A DNA stretch of 19,588 bases from Pinguiococcus pyrenoidosus (lineage: Eukaryota > Sar > Pinguiophyceae > Pinguiochrysidales > Pinguiochrysidaceae). Positions 12,501 through 19,588 of the stretch are shown one piece after another. The stretch covers positions 1 through 19,588 of the forward strand of contig JAAMXY010004182.1 of the NCBI GenBank assembly GCA_019677205.1. The letters are read 5' to 3'. Every line of letters begins with the position of its first letter. Within the stretch, counting starts at the first letter, position 1. The position numbers were made by a program, and so were the translations under genes. Under the pieces are notes generated by a model. The model saw nothing but the letters and a program-made list of their open reading frames with translations. It searched no databases and was not told the DNA's origin.

Positions 12501-15500
12501 GAGAGCTCCGCCTTGACATGCGGACTGGTTCACCGGTAAGCTCGTCATGGATGCTGTTAATGTGGTACACTCTCCCAGGAACTAAATCCTCTTCGCTGCG
12601 CTTGAAGTACGCCTCGAGATATTTGAAGACATTCTGTTCTTCTGGAAGCTCGTCATCTGGCCCTGGTTCTTCACCGGCGAAATCAATGGTGCCGTCCATT
12701 CTGAGACCATCACCATGAAGTAGGAATGGGTCTTCATTTCTGACATACGTGGTCAACTCGTCGGCCTCAAGCAGGCTTCGGAGAACGGGCGCGTGAGAAA
12801 CGAGTTCCTGGACTTCCGCTTCTTCGTCAGCAACCGCATTGCCGTGAGACGTCACAGCACACTTGAATGGCACTTCCACGAGGACGTGCAAAGCGCCGAG
12901 CGGAATCGCAAAGCAGATTCCAGACCTTGTACTTCGCAAGCTTTGCAAAACCAGGAGTTCGAAGAAGAATTCGTTTACTGAATTCATGACATCATCCCAG
13001 CCCTTGCAGGTGTCGGCATCGGCGGCTTCTTGCATCTCGGCTTCTTCTTTGTGCCCGAAAGAGAAGTTGAAGAAGACAACTAGCCCTTGCTGCAGATTAT
13101 CGCTGATGAGGGAGTGTAGACGCTCGCAGATGTCGTCCGCGCAGAAGGCTTCGTTGATCGCGAATTCCACACATCGAGCGCTTGTCTTCTTCGCCAAGCA
13201 CTTCTGCAGAAGGCGCGCACGATACGTCTTTCCACTTCCAGGAGGCCCGACAAACAAGCGGAGGCCGACGATCGCTCCTTTGCAGAGTACTCTTTGCCCC
13301 AGAGTCCGATACAAACTTCGCTCCGATGCCAGCTGAGCACTTTTCCACCTGAGTATTCCGTCTCGCGCTCCCTCTTGCAGCAAAGTTGGGCGGCTTTGCA
13401 GGCAATGCAAGGTCGCTCGAGACTGGGTTCCCACCTGGCCCCGAGGCTGAGCGAAAAGTTGGACATCTTGCTGATACCGTGATAGCAGCTCTTGGGAGCG
13501 AAGGGATAGTCTCTCCACGCCGATGATGACAAAGGCCTTTGCTATCCCGTCGGATCGCACGCATCTCAGCAAGCTCATTACGTGACTTTCGTCGACAGAT
13601 GCGCTGCAGAAAAGCACTTGGTGGTGCTCAGGAAAGTCCGGCGCAAAGAGCTGTATAATCAATCTCGTGAGACCACAGCGGGAAAGGGCTTTCACACTAT
13701 GAATCTTGCACAGCGACGGCGTCGTCTGAGCGTCCGGTAGAGCAGGAATCCGAGGTCTCTCAGCGTATGAAAATCTGGCGCCCAGTTGCTGCACGAGCTG
13801 ATCTATCGCTCTTCCCAAGTAAAGGGTAGGTGGTGCAGATGCGTTGTCCTCCGGGACGAGATTGTCCAAGTTGCCGCAGGCTTCCAGGATCGCCTCCTTG
13901 CTGTGCTCTATGGTTATCCCCTGCAACGCAGGAATTCTCTTCAAGCAGAGAAAGAGGCTGTTGCCCAAACTGTCCATAGCCCTCACAGATCCGCCAGCTT
14001 CTGAAGCTTGGAGCTGCCCGTCGAGTCCAATCTGGCTCTGATTGATTTGCCTCATGATGCTATGCAGCCACAGAATCTCCTTCGGCCGGAAGATCTGCAA
14101 ATGCGGATATTGGCGGAGGTCTTCCTCAATCCGTACGCGCCAGTTTTGAAGAAGCACACTGGTTTCGTGCAGCTTCGACGCGTCCCGTCTGCGTTGCTCC
14201 TTGAACACGTCGCCGCACTTGTCCAAATCGACTTCTGGATCTCTGAGGCGGAGAGCATCGTCGGAAAGGACCTGATGGGGCACGGTCCGTCCGTAGTACA
14301 GCTGATGGCCACACTCGCTGAGCTCCTGGTACATCTCCTTGAGGCGCAGCATTGCGTTGTATTGATCGAGGAAGAATCTGACACTCTGCCCGGAAGGCCC
14401 CTCAGAGAATTGCTGGAAACCTAAACGTGTGATCGTCTTCTGCAAGTCGTTCGAAGACACCGTGTACTCCTCTTTCCGCAGCTGACTGTAAAGGGTGGCT
14501 CGATCGACATCTTCTCTCCGCTCCACCACGCTCGGGGGCTCGTATTGCAGTGTCATTGCCGCCTCCGATGTGCTGCCTGTTGTGCTCTCGAGCATCTGGA
14601 ACTCGTAAACCCCGCCGACAAGGTACTCGCGAAAGCTTTGGAGAGTCGAGAAGGATTCGTCATCGGCCATGAGAAACCACCTTCGGATCTTGTCGAGATG
14701 CCGACCAGCATTGTCGACGCAGAGGAACTTCTGTGCTGATGCTTGCCGAAGATCGTTGTCGCTCTCTGCAACCTGCATGAGAGCTGAAAAGGAATCTGTC
14801 CGCAAGACTTGAATGCAGCGAGCAGCAAGGTCAAACTCCTCGAAGATGAAGTACTCGTAGTCAGTATTCATGAGTAACTCGCGAACGGCTTCTGCCAGCG
14901 AGTCATCTCGCGTCAGCTCGTCCTTGACAACGAAATCCCAGAGTCCAGGAGAATCCACGAGCCGTTCGAAGATCTCCAGACGAGACAGCACTGTTCCCGT
15001 GTACCCCATCGCGTCCATTTGCTCCAGAAACGGCTTCACAGTACTCGTAAAATCGACCGTGTCCAGCCGGGCGGCGAATTGAGCTTGAACTTCGGCCACA
15101 GCAAGTTCGCTGTCGCCAATGCCTTCACAGACGTGCGTCTTGTAGAGACCTAGGAGTCGCTGCAAAGCGGCGTCGCGACCGGTCTGATCATCCGCCCAAG
15201 GGACCTGCAGCTGCTGGAGAGCGCTAACAAGAACCGGGATCTGCGAAGCATACCAAGAGTAGCGGAAGACGTCCTGCAACGTCCCACTTAGATCTTCGAT
15301 GAGCTGAATCTGACCAAGCCCAGGACAACCCTGAAGGAGATTGATCTCTTCCTCTAGCATCTCGGATGGGTCCCTGTTGGTCGCAGAAAGAAGCTGCTGC
15401 GCGTCGTAGATATCTCGGCATGTCGGCGATTGTAGGAGGCCAGCGAGGGCGTTTCTTGAGCGTGCTACAGCGTTCCAAAATTCGCGTGGTTTCATGGCCT

Positions 15501-18500
15501 GTGTGCCTCGCCGCCTCCCCAGCCCTGGATCTCCAAGCTCTTTGCGTAGATAGAGCGTAAAGAGGCTCGACCGAGTGCAAGAGCCGGTGTCGTCGTCCCA
15601 GAAGAAGAGCAACGTATCCAGGATGTCGTCAATGGTCACTTCAGAGCCATCTGGAGCATTTACGTGATCGCTCCGCCAGTCCTCGGTTTCTGCTGCGAGG
15701 TCTAGGACATCCTTGACGAGTAGCGTTTGGATCCCTTCGCTGACGACTTCGTCTATCTTGATGATGGTGAACGTGCCTGGACCAATCGAGAACCGCCCCG
15801 TGTCGAGGAGAGGGACCCCGCAGTCTACCTGATACGTTTTCAGGATGCGAAGTATGTAGTTTGTGTCCTCCGCGACAGGAATTGATCTTCTCCCGCTCCG
15901 CTGCGCATAGAAGCTTCTTGTGCGAAGATAGAAGTCTTTCATCTGCGAGTACGCGGCGTTTACGTCGAGATACTTCTGGTGCAGCTCCTGGATGGTCGGA
16001 ATTTCGGCTGTTTGGCTACCCTCCTGCGCTCTGACGATTTGCTCATACCGACCTAGGTGCACGAGAGATGTATTATTGGGAAGCGGAGAAGAAGGAAGAT
16101 CTGGTTAGGAGTCGTACCCTCGTCATTCATATAGGACAGGGTCCGAAAGCTCAAAAGATCCTCGCGGAACTCGTCGTTCATACTCCGGAAGACCGATTGC
16201 CATGAGTCGCTCCAATCCCGGAGAGCAGAGAACCTTGGTAGACTCAGAATGCTTGGCACCCGCGCCATGGCGTCGCTGCAGACCTCCAGTACCACCGCGA
16301 TCATCTCAGTCATGTCTCGAATAGACTGATCCGTCCCTGGCAGAAGTCGGTCAGTTGTCACGAGACAGAAGGCTAAGGCAAACACGCTCCTGAGAGCAGC
16401 CGCACTCGTGGGCCCGTCATTGCCATCGAAGGGGCAAATCTTGGGGATGAGGCGCATAGCTGCAGCGTCGGCAATCTCTGGCACCAAAGCCTCAGCGAGG
16501 TTAAATGCCAGGTGATGGAACCAAGCTGCCTCTCGAACGTTTCGTAGAAGCGCTTCGGATGCGGAGCTCGCACGGCTCTCCTCATCTGGCAGGCTCTTGG
16601 CGACTACCTTATGCAGGACGTCAAGGACCCCCGTCTCGGACTGGATTGGTGCGCATCGGCTATTATCCAACCAAAACTGCAGGTTGCCATGGGTGTGGGA
16701 CTCGATACCGCTCAGAGCATTTCCGGAAAACCGCAGACCAAGAGCGAGTACGTCAGAGAGTCGTTCGGTCAAGTCCTCCATCTCAGCTTCCTCACCCGAA
16801 GCTTGTAGGGAGTGTGTCTTTATCCGAAGATAATGCTTGCGGAGGCCCTTGAATAACTCCCCAACAATAGCGAGCGTTGCGACTTCCTCGCCGTGTTGTG
16901 CAAGAACACAACAGGCCTCGAACAAGAAATCCTTCCAAGTCATCAGCGTCATCCAGTGATGCTCCGTTGGCCTCGTTGACAGCGACGCGCGAACCAAGGT
17001 CTTCTCGTTGATCAGATACTTCGCCCAAAGGCAAAGGAAGGCCTGCACGCCCTGCGAACTCAGGAGGCAGATAGTGGATCCCGCTTGGGCTCCAATGAAG
17101 CTCAGCATATTCTGAGGATGAAGCGAAACATCTATCAAGATCGTAACGATTCCACTAACTTCTGTCGTGCCCTCGTATAGTTGACGGTGAAGGGTAGTCA
17201 TGACTACTCCGTCAACCTCATCGTGAAGATAACTCTTCTCCTCTTCGGTGCAAGTTTCAAAAGCAGCCTCGCAGCACTTTGTCGAAACGAACTCCCAATG
17301 TTCAAATCGAATTCGGTCGAAGCCCGGGGACCGGACAGGCTGTATAACCTGCATGCACTCAAGGCAAAAGTGCTTCGCGGCTTGATACTGCCCAGAAAGT
17401 GTCAACGATGCGTCTACTTCTTGTCGGAAGGCTTCGAAGGATACTCCGAGAATGCCAATAGAGACGAGAAGCCTCATCGCGAGGTACTTCCCCACTAACA
17501 TACTTTCCAAGTCGTCCCGTTCTCGCCGACCTGTGTCTCGTCCACGGGACAAGAGCTTGGAGTTCAGGACTTTATCCAGAAGATATCTCGCATCACGTCC
17601 TTGGGCGTCCATCACATTCTGTCGAAAGAGTTGCGCCATCAGCTTTGCCAACTCCTCCACGTCGTTCTCGGACGGTCGAATGTATTCAAGAAGCTTCTGC
17701 CAGGCGCTTCTGCTCCCATCTCGGCCCCGCGTACGGCGTTCGTGCTCTGTTGCTAGTTGCCGATACTTTGATTTTGCAAGTGCTGCGGCATCACAAAGGC
17801 TCTCGAAGGCATCGGTTTTCTCCCGCTGCTCCCGGTCTCGGTTCTGCAGTCCACGGAAGAGAGCCGACCATAAGCTAGAGCTCTTGTTGCTGATGCCCTC
17901 CAGCTTGATGCCGGTCTCTTCTTGCTCTGCAACCAGCGCGAGCAGACCAATCTGCTCCACGTTTTGTGTGTACCGGCGCACTTCAGTGAAACCACGCGCA
18001 AAAGTGCGCCAATGGTATATGCCGGAATCACTTTTTGGTTTCAGGTACTGTCCGGCGTCCTTGACCGAAGCACACAGCACACGATTGAGGGCAACGAGAA
18101 TGGAAACTTGCTTTCTTTCGGTCCTGAGGTAGAATATCTCAGGAGACCTGGAGTCCTCTCGCCGTACAGAAATGTAGCTGATCATGTCTGTGCCGCCCGG
18201 GAGGGACTTCAGCTTGCCTTTGCGGAATGCTTTGTCCAACGACTGGCCGAAGTGCAGAACGACGTCTCTGACATACTTCCATGCCTTGCTGTGCCGATTC
18301 CCACGTTCCTCGGGGGTCTCATGATCTTCATCCCACTTATGCTCCTCTGCGAGAGGGAAGGAATGTAGCCCATCGTCCCCCTGAGAAACCTGCACTTCCA
18401 TACCGCGCAAAATCGTCCAGAGTTGAAACGGCACCACCGCGTAAGTGAGGAGGTCGTTCCCACTGGCAAGGTCTACCGCGCCTTCAAGGCTCATAAGCTT

Positions 18501-19118
18501 GTTCTCATCTCCAGTATTCTGATGAATAATCTCAACGCAGACATCTTGTACCAGTCTTATGGTCTTCTCGATGTCCACGTACCCTTCAGCGTCTCCCCAG
18601 CAGGCCAACTCAAACGAGTCGACAAAGCTTTGGGCGAGAGACGGCGACGTCGGGACTTTCGTAGAGAACGTGGTGTCGAATAAGGTCGACGCGGTCGCTA
18701 TCGCCGAGTCGGGTAGACCATGTCGGGGATGCCTCGACGCACGAGGAGAGAAGAAACGACCAACCCTCCGCGCGCTTCGCTCGAAGCGCCGGACGGGCCT
18801 TGTTGCTGGTCTTGGCTGGCTGCGACTACGACTTCGTGCAGGGCTGCTGTCCACGGCGCGAAGAACGTCCCTCACGCGCCTTTCGCGGCCTCGTCCTCGT
18901 CCTCGTTCACGTTCGTCATCGCGAGCGTCTTGTGGAGCTGCACCGGCGTGTTCGCCTGCGAACAAAAGCACCCAACGTGTCACACGCGTTTCACCGTCAC
19001 ACGCGACTCGCAGCCTTACCTTTGTACTCCTCCTCCATCCTGATTGTGCTCGGAGGCGCGAGGGCGCGAGGAGATGCAGACGAGAGACTTCGCCGAAGCC
19101 ATGAATGAGGGTGGCCAT
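551..19118 (-). CDS. Giant RNF213/mysterin-like dynein-type AAA+ ATPase (six exons, ~6,057 aa)
   Basis: Spliced exons: 19118-19020, 18955-18876, 18732-16118, 16052-12196, 12131-699 and 640-551. They total 18,174 nt, an exact multiple of three, ending in TAG at 553-551. Residues ~1-1700 form a helical N-terminal arm. The AAA+ core follows: degenerate AAA1 (~1700-1795), AAA2 with GPPGSGKT at 1867-1874, AAA3 with GETGVGKT at 2357-2364 and Walker B FIDE ending D2797/E2798, AAA4 with GPPGSGKT at 3150-3157 and FLDE ending D3229/E3230, then AAA5-6 with ESFYDMFNQ (~3508-3516) and PFLNRFEK (3566-3573). These signatures, and ACNPKR after the AAA3 Walker B, are those of RNF213, a cytosolic AAA+ ubiquitin ligase acting on lipid droplets and intracellular pathogens in animals. 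The remaining ~2,400 residues are helical, with an acidic linker at ~5780-5900. I find no RING or RZ finger, so ligase activity is doubtful. The animal protein is ~5,200 residues. Family assignment is firm; cellular role here is unknown. Confidence 0.85.
641..698 (-). other. Intron 5 of the giant gene (58 nt, phase 0)
   Basis: Donor GGCCGG|GTAAGA and acceptor TTTCTTCCTCGTTAG|CCTTTC on the minus strand. Splicing replaces an unlikely Cys/Arg-rich tail (SHICCRCRG and on) with a 29-residue amphipathic end (PEALRRALIRRCEKAVEDAA core) stopping at TAG 553-551. A second acceptor CCCAG at 631 would give a shorter end (TAPPRRSGGR). The first looks more like real protein. Confidence 0.7.
8030..8480 (-). 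other. AAA5-AAA6 modules without P-loops
   Basis: Residues ~3435-3585. TNIFQIGNFPEMAELEHARI, HAVVLINTEAINESFYDMFN, VHQDFMCVVLVRKEDLG and PFLNRFEK occur in this order. RNF213 keeps the same series (a Walker B-like strand, then E-S-x-Y-D-x-x-N-Q, then V-H-x-x-F, then N-R-x-E-K). No Walker A is present, as in the family. This block is the most specific evidence for the family. Confidence 0.8.
8935..9385 (-). other. AAA4 module: intact Walker A and Walker B
   Basis: FLVGPPGSGKT (Walker A at 9335-9312, residues 3150-3157), then 72 residues later QVVFLDEAGLPEAKRESLKV (D3229/E3230), then SSNSRPDAAKANRA, which fits sensor 1 and the RNF213 segment where Asn and Ala-Lys-x-Asn-Arg are kept. Spacing is normal for the family, unlike AAA3. 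This is predicted to be a catalytic site. Confidence 0.85.
10150..11790 (-). other. AAA3 module with large internal insertion
   Basis: Residues ~2332-2878. The module opens with FVLTMDFFVKLL, then IPVIVRGETGVGKT (Walker A at 11714-11691). About 435 residues later comes VTVFIDEFNTCSVMGLMKEI (Walker B D2797/E2798, codons near 10394-10389), followed by AACNPKRKAAKKR, a strong RNF213-family signature. The insertion between the motifs is mostly helical, with a Gly/Ser/Glu-rich patch around 10690-10770. All catalytic motifs are intact, so hydrolysis is likely. Confidence 0.8.
12132..12195 (-). other. Intron 4 of the giant gene (64 nt, phase 0)
   Basis: A perfect donor, GATAAA|GTAAGT, and the acceptor GCATTGCTAG|GAATAT on the minus strand. 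Splicing joins SSRDGDK to EYRQMVYERA and brings AAA2 and AAA3 onto one polypeptide. Without it, the upstream frame stops at TAA (12156-12154) 22 bases before the next exon. Confidence 0.9.
12850..13275 (-). other. AAA2 module: intact P-loop, Asn in place of Walker B acid
   Basis: Walker A GPPGSGKT is encoded at 13248-13225 (residues 1867-1874). The matching Walker B strand reads LVVFFN (residues 1922-1927), with Asn where Asp is normal and no following Glu. This predicts nucleotide binding without hydrolysis, in line with a structural ATP site as described for AAA2 of animal RNF213. Confidence 0.65.
13465..13745 (-). other. AAA1-like degenerate module of the giant protein
   Basis: Encodes residues ~1700-1795. 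The segment reads as a strand-helix-strand unit (HHQVLFCSASVDESHVMSLL, then KAFVIIGVERLS) with no Walker A loop. In RNF213 the first AAA module is also degenerate, and this segment sits at the matching place just before the first P-loop. It is probably structural. Assignment rests on position and strand pattern. Confidence 0.55.
16053..16117 (-). other. Intron 3 of the giant gene (65 nt, phase 1)
   Basis: Minus-strand donor GACGAGG|GTACGA, a CTCCTAAC branch-like motif, a long pyrimidine stretch (CTTCCTTCTTCTCC) and the acceptor CACCTAG|GTCGG. Unspliced, the upstream frame ends at the TAG within the acceptor itself. Splicing joins NDE-G to RYEQ and links two frames that would otherwise look like separate genes. 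The downstream frame has no ATG at its head, only GTG, as expected for an internal exon. Confidence 0.85.
18733..18875 (-). other. Intron 2 of the giant gene (143 nt, phase 2; acceptor uncertain)
   Basis: The donor GGCGC|GTGAGG sits exactly where the exon 2 frame would otherwise reach TGA. The acceptor at 18733 (GTCGAG) follows a strong pyrimidine tract (TTTCTTCTCTCCTC). An alternative acceptor, CGCAG at 18820, gives a 56-nt intron closer to the others in size and keeps the same frame, adding 29 arginine-rich residues (total ~6,086). Both choices restore the frame of the long downstream exon. Confidence 0.6.
18956..19019 (-). other. Intron 1 of the giant gene (64 nt, phase 0)
   Basis: On the minus strand the donor is ACAAAG|GTAAGG and the acceptor TTTTGTTCGCAG|GCGAAC. 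Removing 64 nt shifts the frame by one, and exon 2 then reads ANTPVQLHKTLAMTNVNEDE before the next donor. Intron 2 restores the original frame, so the two introns support each other. Without splicing, the frame stays open but gives an arginine-rich low-complexity stretch. Confidence 0.7.
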
Positions 19119-19170
19119 AGAGTGAAACGCCTTGGCTTACAATAGTAAACAAAAGCCAACAGAAGAAGAT

Positions 19171-19180
19171 ATCATATAAG
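19171..19180 (-). promoter_or_regulatory. Possible TATA-like element of the giant gene
   Basis: The minus strand reads CTTATATGAT about 55 bases upstream of the start ATG at 19118, within an AT-richer stretch with TTCTTCTG pyrimidine runs nearby. Position and composition suit a core promoter, but one short AT-rich match in AT-rich DNA is weak evidence. Confidence 0.25.
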
Positions 19181-19238
19181 CCATTCAGAAGAAAAATGAA
19201 GCAAATTGTTTCCGTAAAAGAAAGGCCATAAACTAGTA

Positions 19239-19244
19239 CACGTG
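19239..19244. promoter_or_regulatory. CACGTG palindrome (G-box/E-box type), proximal
   Basis: A perfect CACGTG about 120 bases upstream of the start codon. Such sites are bound by bHLH and bZIP regulators in many eukaryotes. A second copy lies at 19448-19453. Function here is inferred only from motif and position. Confidence 0.3.
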
Positions 19245-19447
19245 CTCGGAGGGTTCATAAGTGGATTGACCAAATGCAAATGACAAAGGCACGCCGCCAG
19301 CTGTCCTTCTACTGGATCGCATTTTGATGGACCCCTTCGCTCCCTGAATCTGTGGTACAAAAAAGTTATTCAGCCGTGAACTAGCAAAGCTAAGGGACAA
19401 TCATCCATCAAACATGCTTCCAGAAAATACTACGAGACACAGGAAAC

Positions 19448-19453
19448 CACGTG
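19448..19453. promoter_or_regulatory. CACGTG palindrome, distal
   Basis: Second perfect CACGTG, about 330 bases upstream of the start codon and some 40 bases from the first telomere-like repeats. It could belong to the promoter or to the subtelomere. Confidence 0.25.
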
Positions 19454-19490
19454 TCAGTTCTTAACCCCTAAAATTCCACAAAGCTAACAA

Positions 19491-19588
19491 GCTCTAGAAC
19501 TAGGATTAGGGCTAGGAGTAGGGTTAGGGTTAGGGTTAGGGTTAGGGCTAGGGTTAGGGTTAGGGTTAGGGTTAGGGTTAGGGTTAGG
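19491..19588 (+). repeat. Telomere: TTAGGG repeats with degenerate inner edge
   Basis: From ~19518 to the end the sequence is a tandem array of GGGTTA, with one CTAGGG variant near 19549. The inner 25 bases hold diverged units (CTAGAACTAGGATTAGGGCTAGGAGTAGGG). The G-rich strand runs 5' to 3' toward the window end, the orientation expected for a right-hand chromosome end, so this is a true terminus and not an interstitial array. The vertebrate/fungal-type unit TTAGGG rules out the plant-type TTTAGGG. Confidence 0.95.

Larger units (their letters stand above)
19119..19490. other. Subtelomeric spacer holding the promoter and 5' UTR of the giant gene
   Basis: About 370 bases with lower GC than the coding DNA. 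I see no tandem subtelomeric repeat, no mobile element and no convincing gene. One minus-strand frame (19172-19360) could encode 62 residues but has no recognisable features. Apart from the CACGTG sites and the weak TATA-like element, I see nothing specific. Confidence 0.6.

Noticed and set aside
17452-18132. Plus-strand frame of 226 codons
   Set aside because: Antisense to a well-supported exon. Composition is rich in Ser, Arg and Cys with no domain, as expected of a shadow frame.
19020-19102. Alternative start ATG at 19102
   Set aside because: It is out of frame with the long exon. After splicing of intron 1 it reaches a TGA within about 13 codons, so the ATG at 19118 is preferred.
18559-19104. 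Plus-strand Arg/Ser-rich frame of 181 codons near the chromosome end
   Set aside because: Antisense to the N-terminal exons and introns of the giant gene. The Arg/Ser bias comes from local GC-rich composition.
585-19118. Three separate genes on the minus strand (16053-19118, 12154-16062, 585-12119)
   Set aside because: Junctions carry matching GT-AG introns in phase. The middle frame has only a GTG at its head, and the first ATG of the left frame lies just inside the exon. The AAA+ modules of one family are divided among the frames.
551-19118. Midasin or dynein heavy chain
   Set aside because: Midasin has six P-loop AAA modules near its N-terminus and a C-terminal MIDAS (DxSxS) domain, and dynein has a microtubule-binding stalk and a motor near the C-terminus. 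Here the core is central, has three P-loops and carries RNF213-specific signatures. The DVSSF near 7090 does not fit DxSxS.
19172-19360. 62-codon minus-strand frame in the subtelomere
   Set aside because: Short, no family resemblance, and located in the presumed promoter region.
1-19588. Bacterial or phage origin, CRISPR array, tRNA or rRNA
   Set aside because: Telomere repeats and spliceosomal introns show a eukaryotic nuclear chromosome. I saw no spaced direct repeats, tRNA-like folds or rRNA sequence.

Overview
This is the right-hand end of a eukaryotic nuclear chromosome. The last ~90 bases are TTAGGG telomere repeats with the G-rich strand running outward to base 19588. The window has GT-AG introns, mostly 56-65 nt, at least one uninterrupted exon of 11.4 kb, roughly balanced base composition, and no tRNA, rRNA, transposon or CRISPR that I could see. 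This suggests a compact genome of a unicellular or fungal-like eukaryote. TTAGGG telomeres occur in animals, fungi, many stramenopiles, haptophytes and others, so I cannot name the lineage.

Layout, left to right. (1) Bases 11-379 (+): a short, unrecognised reading frame, either a ~100-residue protein or the last exon of a gene entering from the left. (2) 380-550: a short convergent intergenic gap. (3) 551-19118 (-): almost the whole window is one gene. It looks like three separate long frames (about 16053-19118, 12154-16062 and 585-12119). Short introns with good splice signals join them in frame and also correct both ends. The spliced model has six exons and five introns, an 18,174-nt coding sequence and about 6,057 residues. 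(4) 19119-19490: ~370 bases of AT-richer subtelomere that must hold the promoter and 5' UTR. (5) 19491-19588: the telomere.

The giant protein is a member of the RNF213/mysterin family. It has a dynein-like chain of AAA+ modules in the family order: a degenerate module, a P-loop module with a non-catalytic Walker B, two modules with full Walker A and B, then two without P-loops that carry the family signatures ESFYDMFNQ and PFLNRFEK. It has a long N-terminal arm (~1,700 residues) and a long helical C-terminal part (~2,400 residues). I could not find the RING finger or the RZ zinc finger that give animal RNF213 its ubiquitin-ligase activity. The first fully active AAA+ module has an insertion of about 370 residues between Walker A and Walker B.

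The main points for follow-up are the reconstruction of one split giant gene, the apparent RNF213-type motor without a recognisable ligase module, the insertion, and the position of its start codon less than 400 bases from the telomere repeats, read inward.
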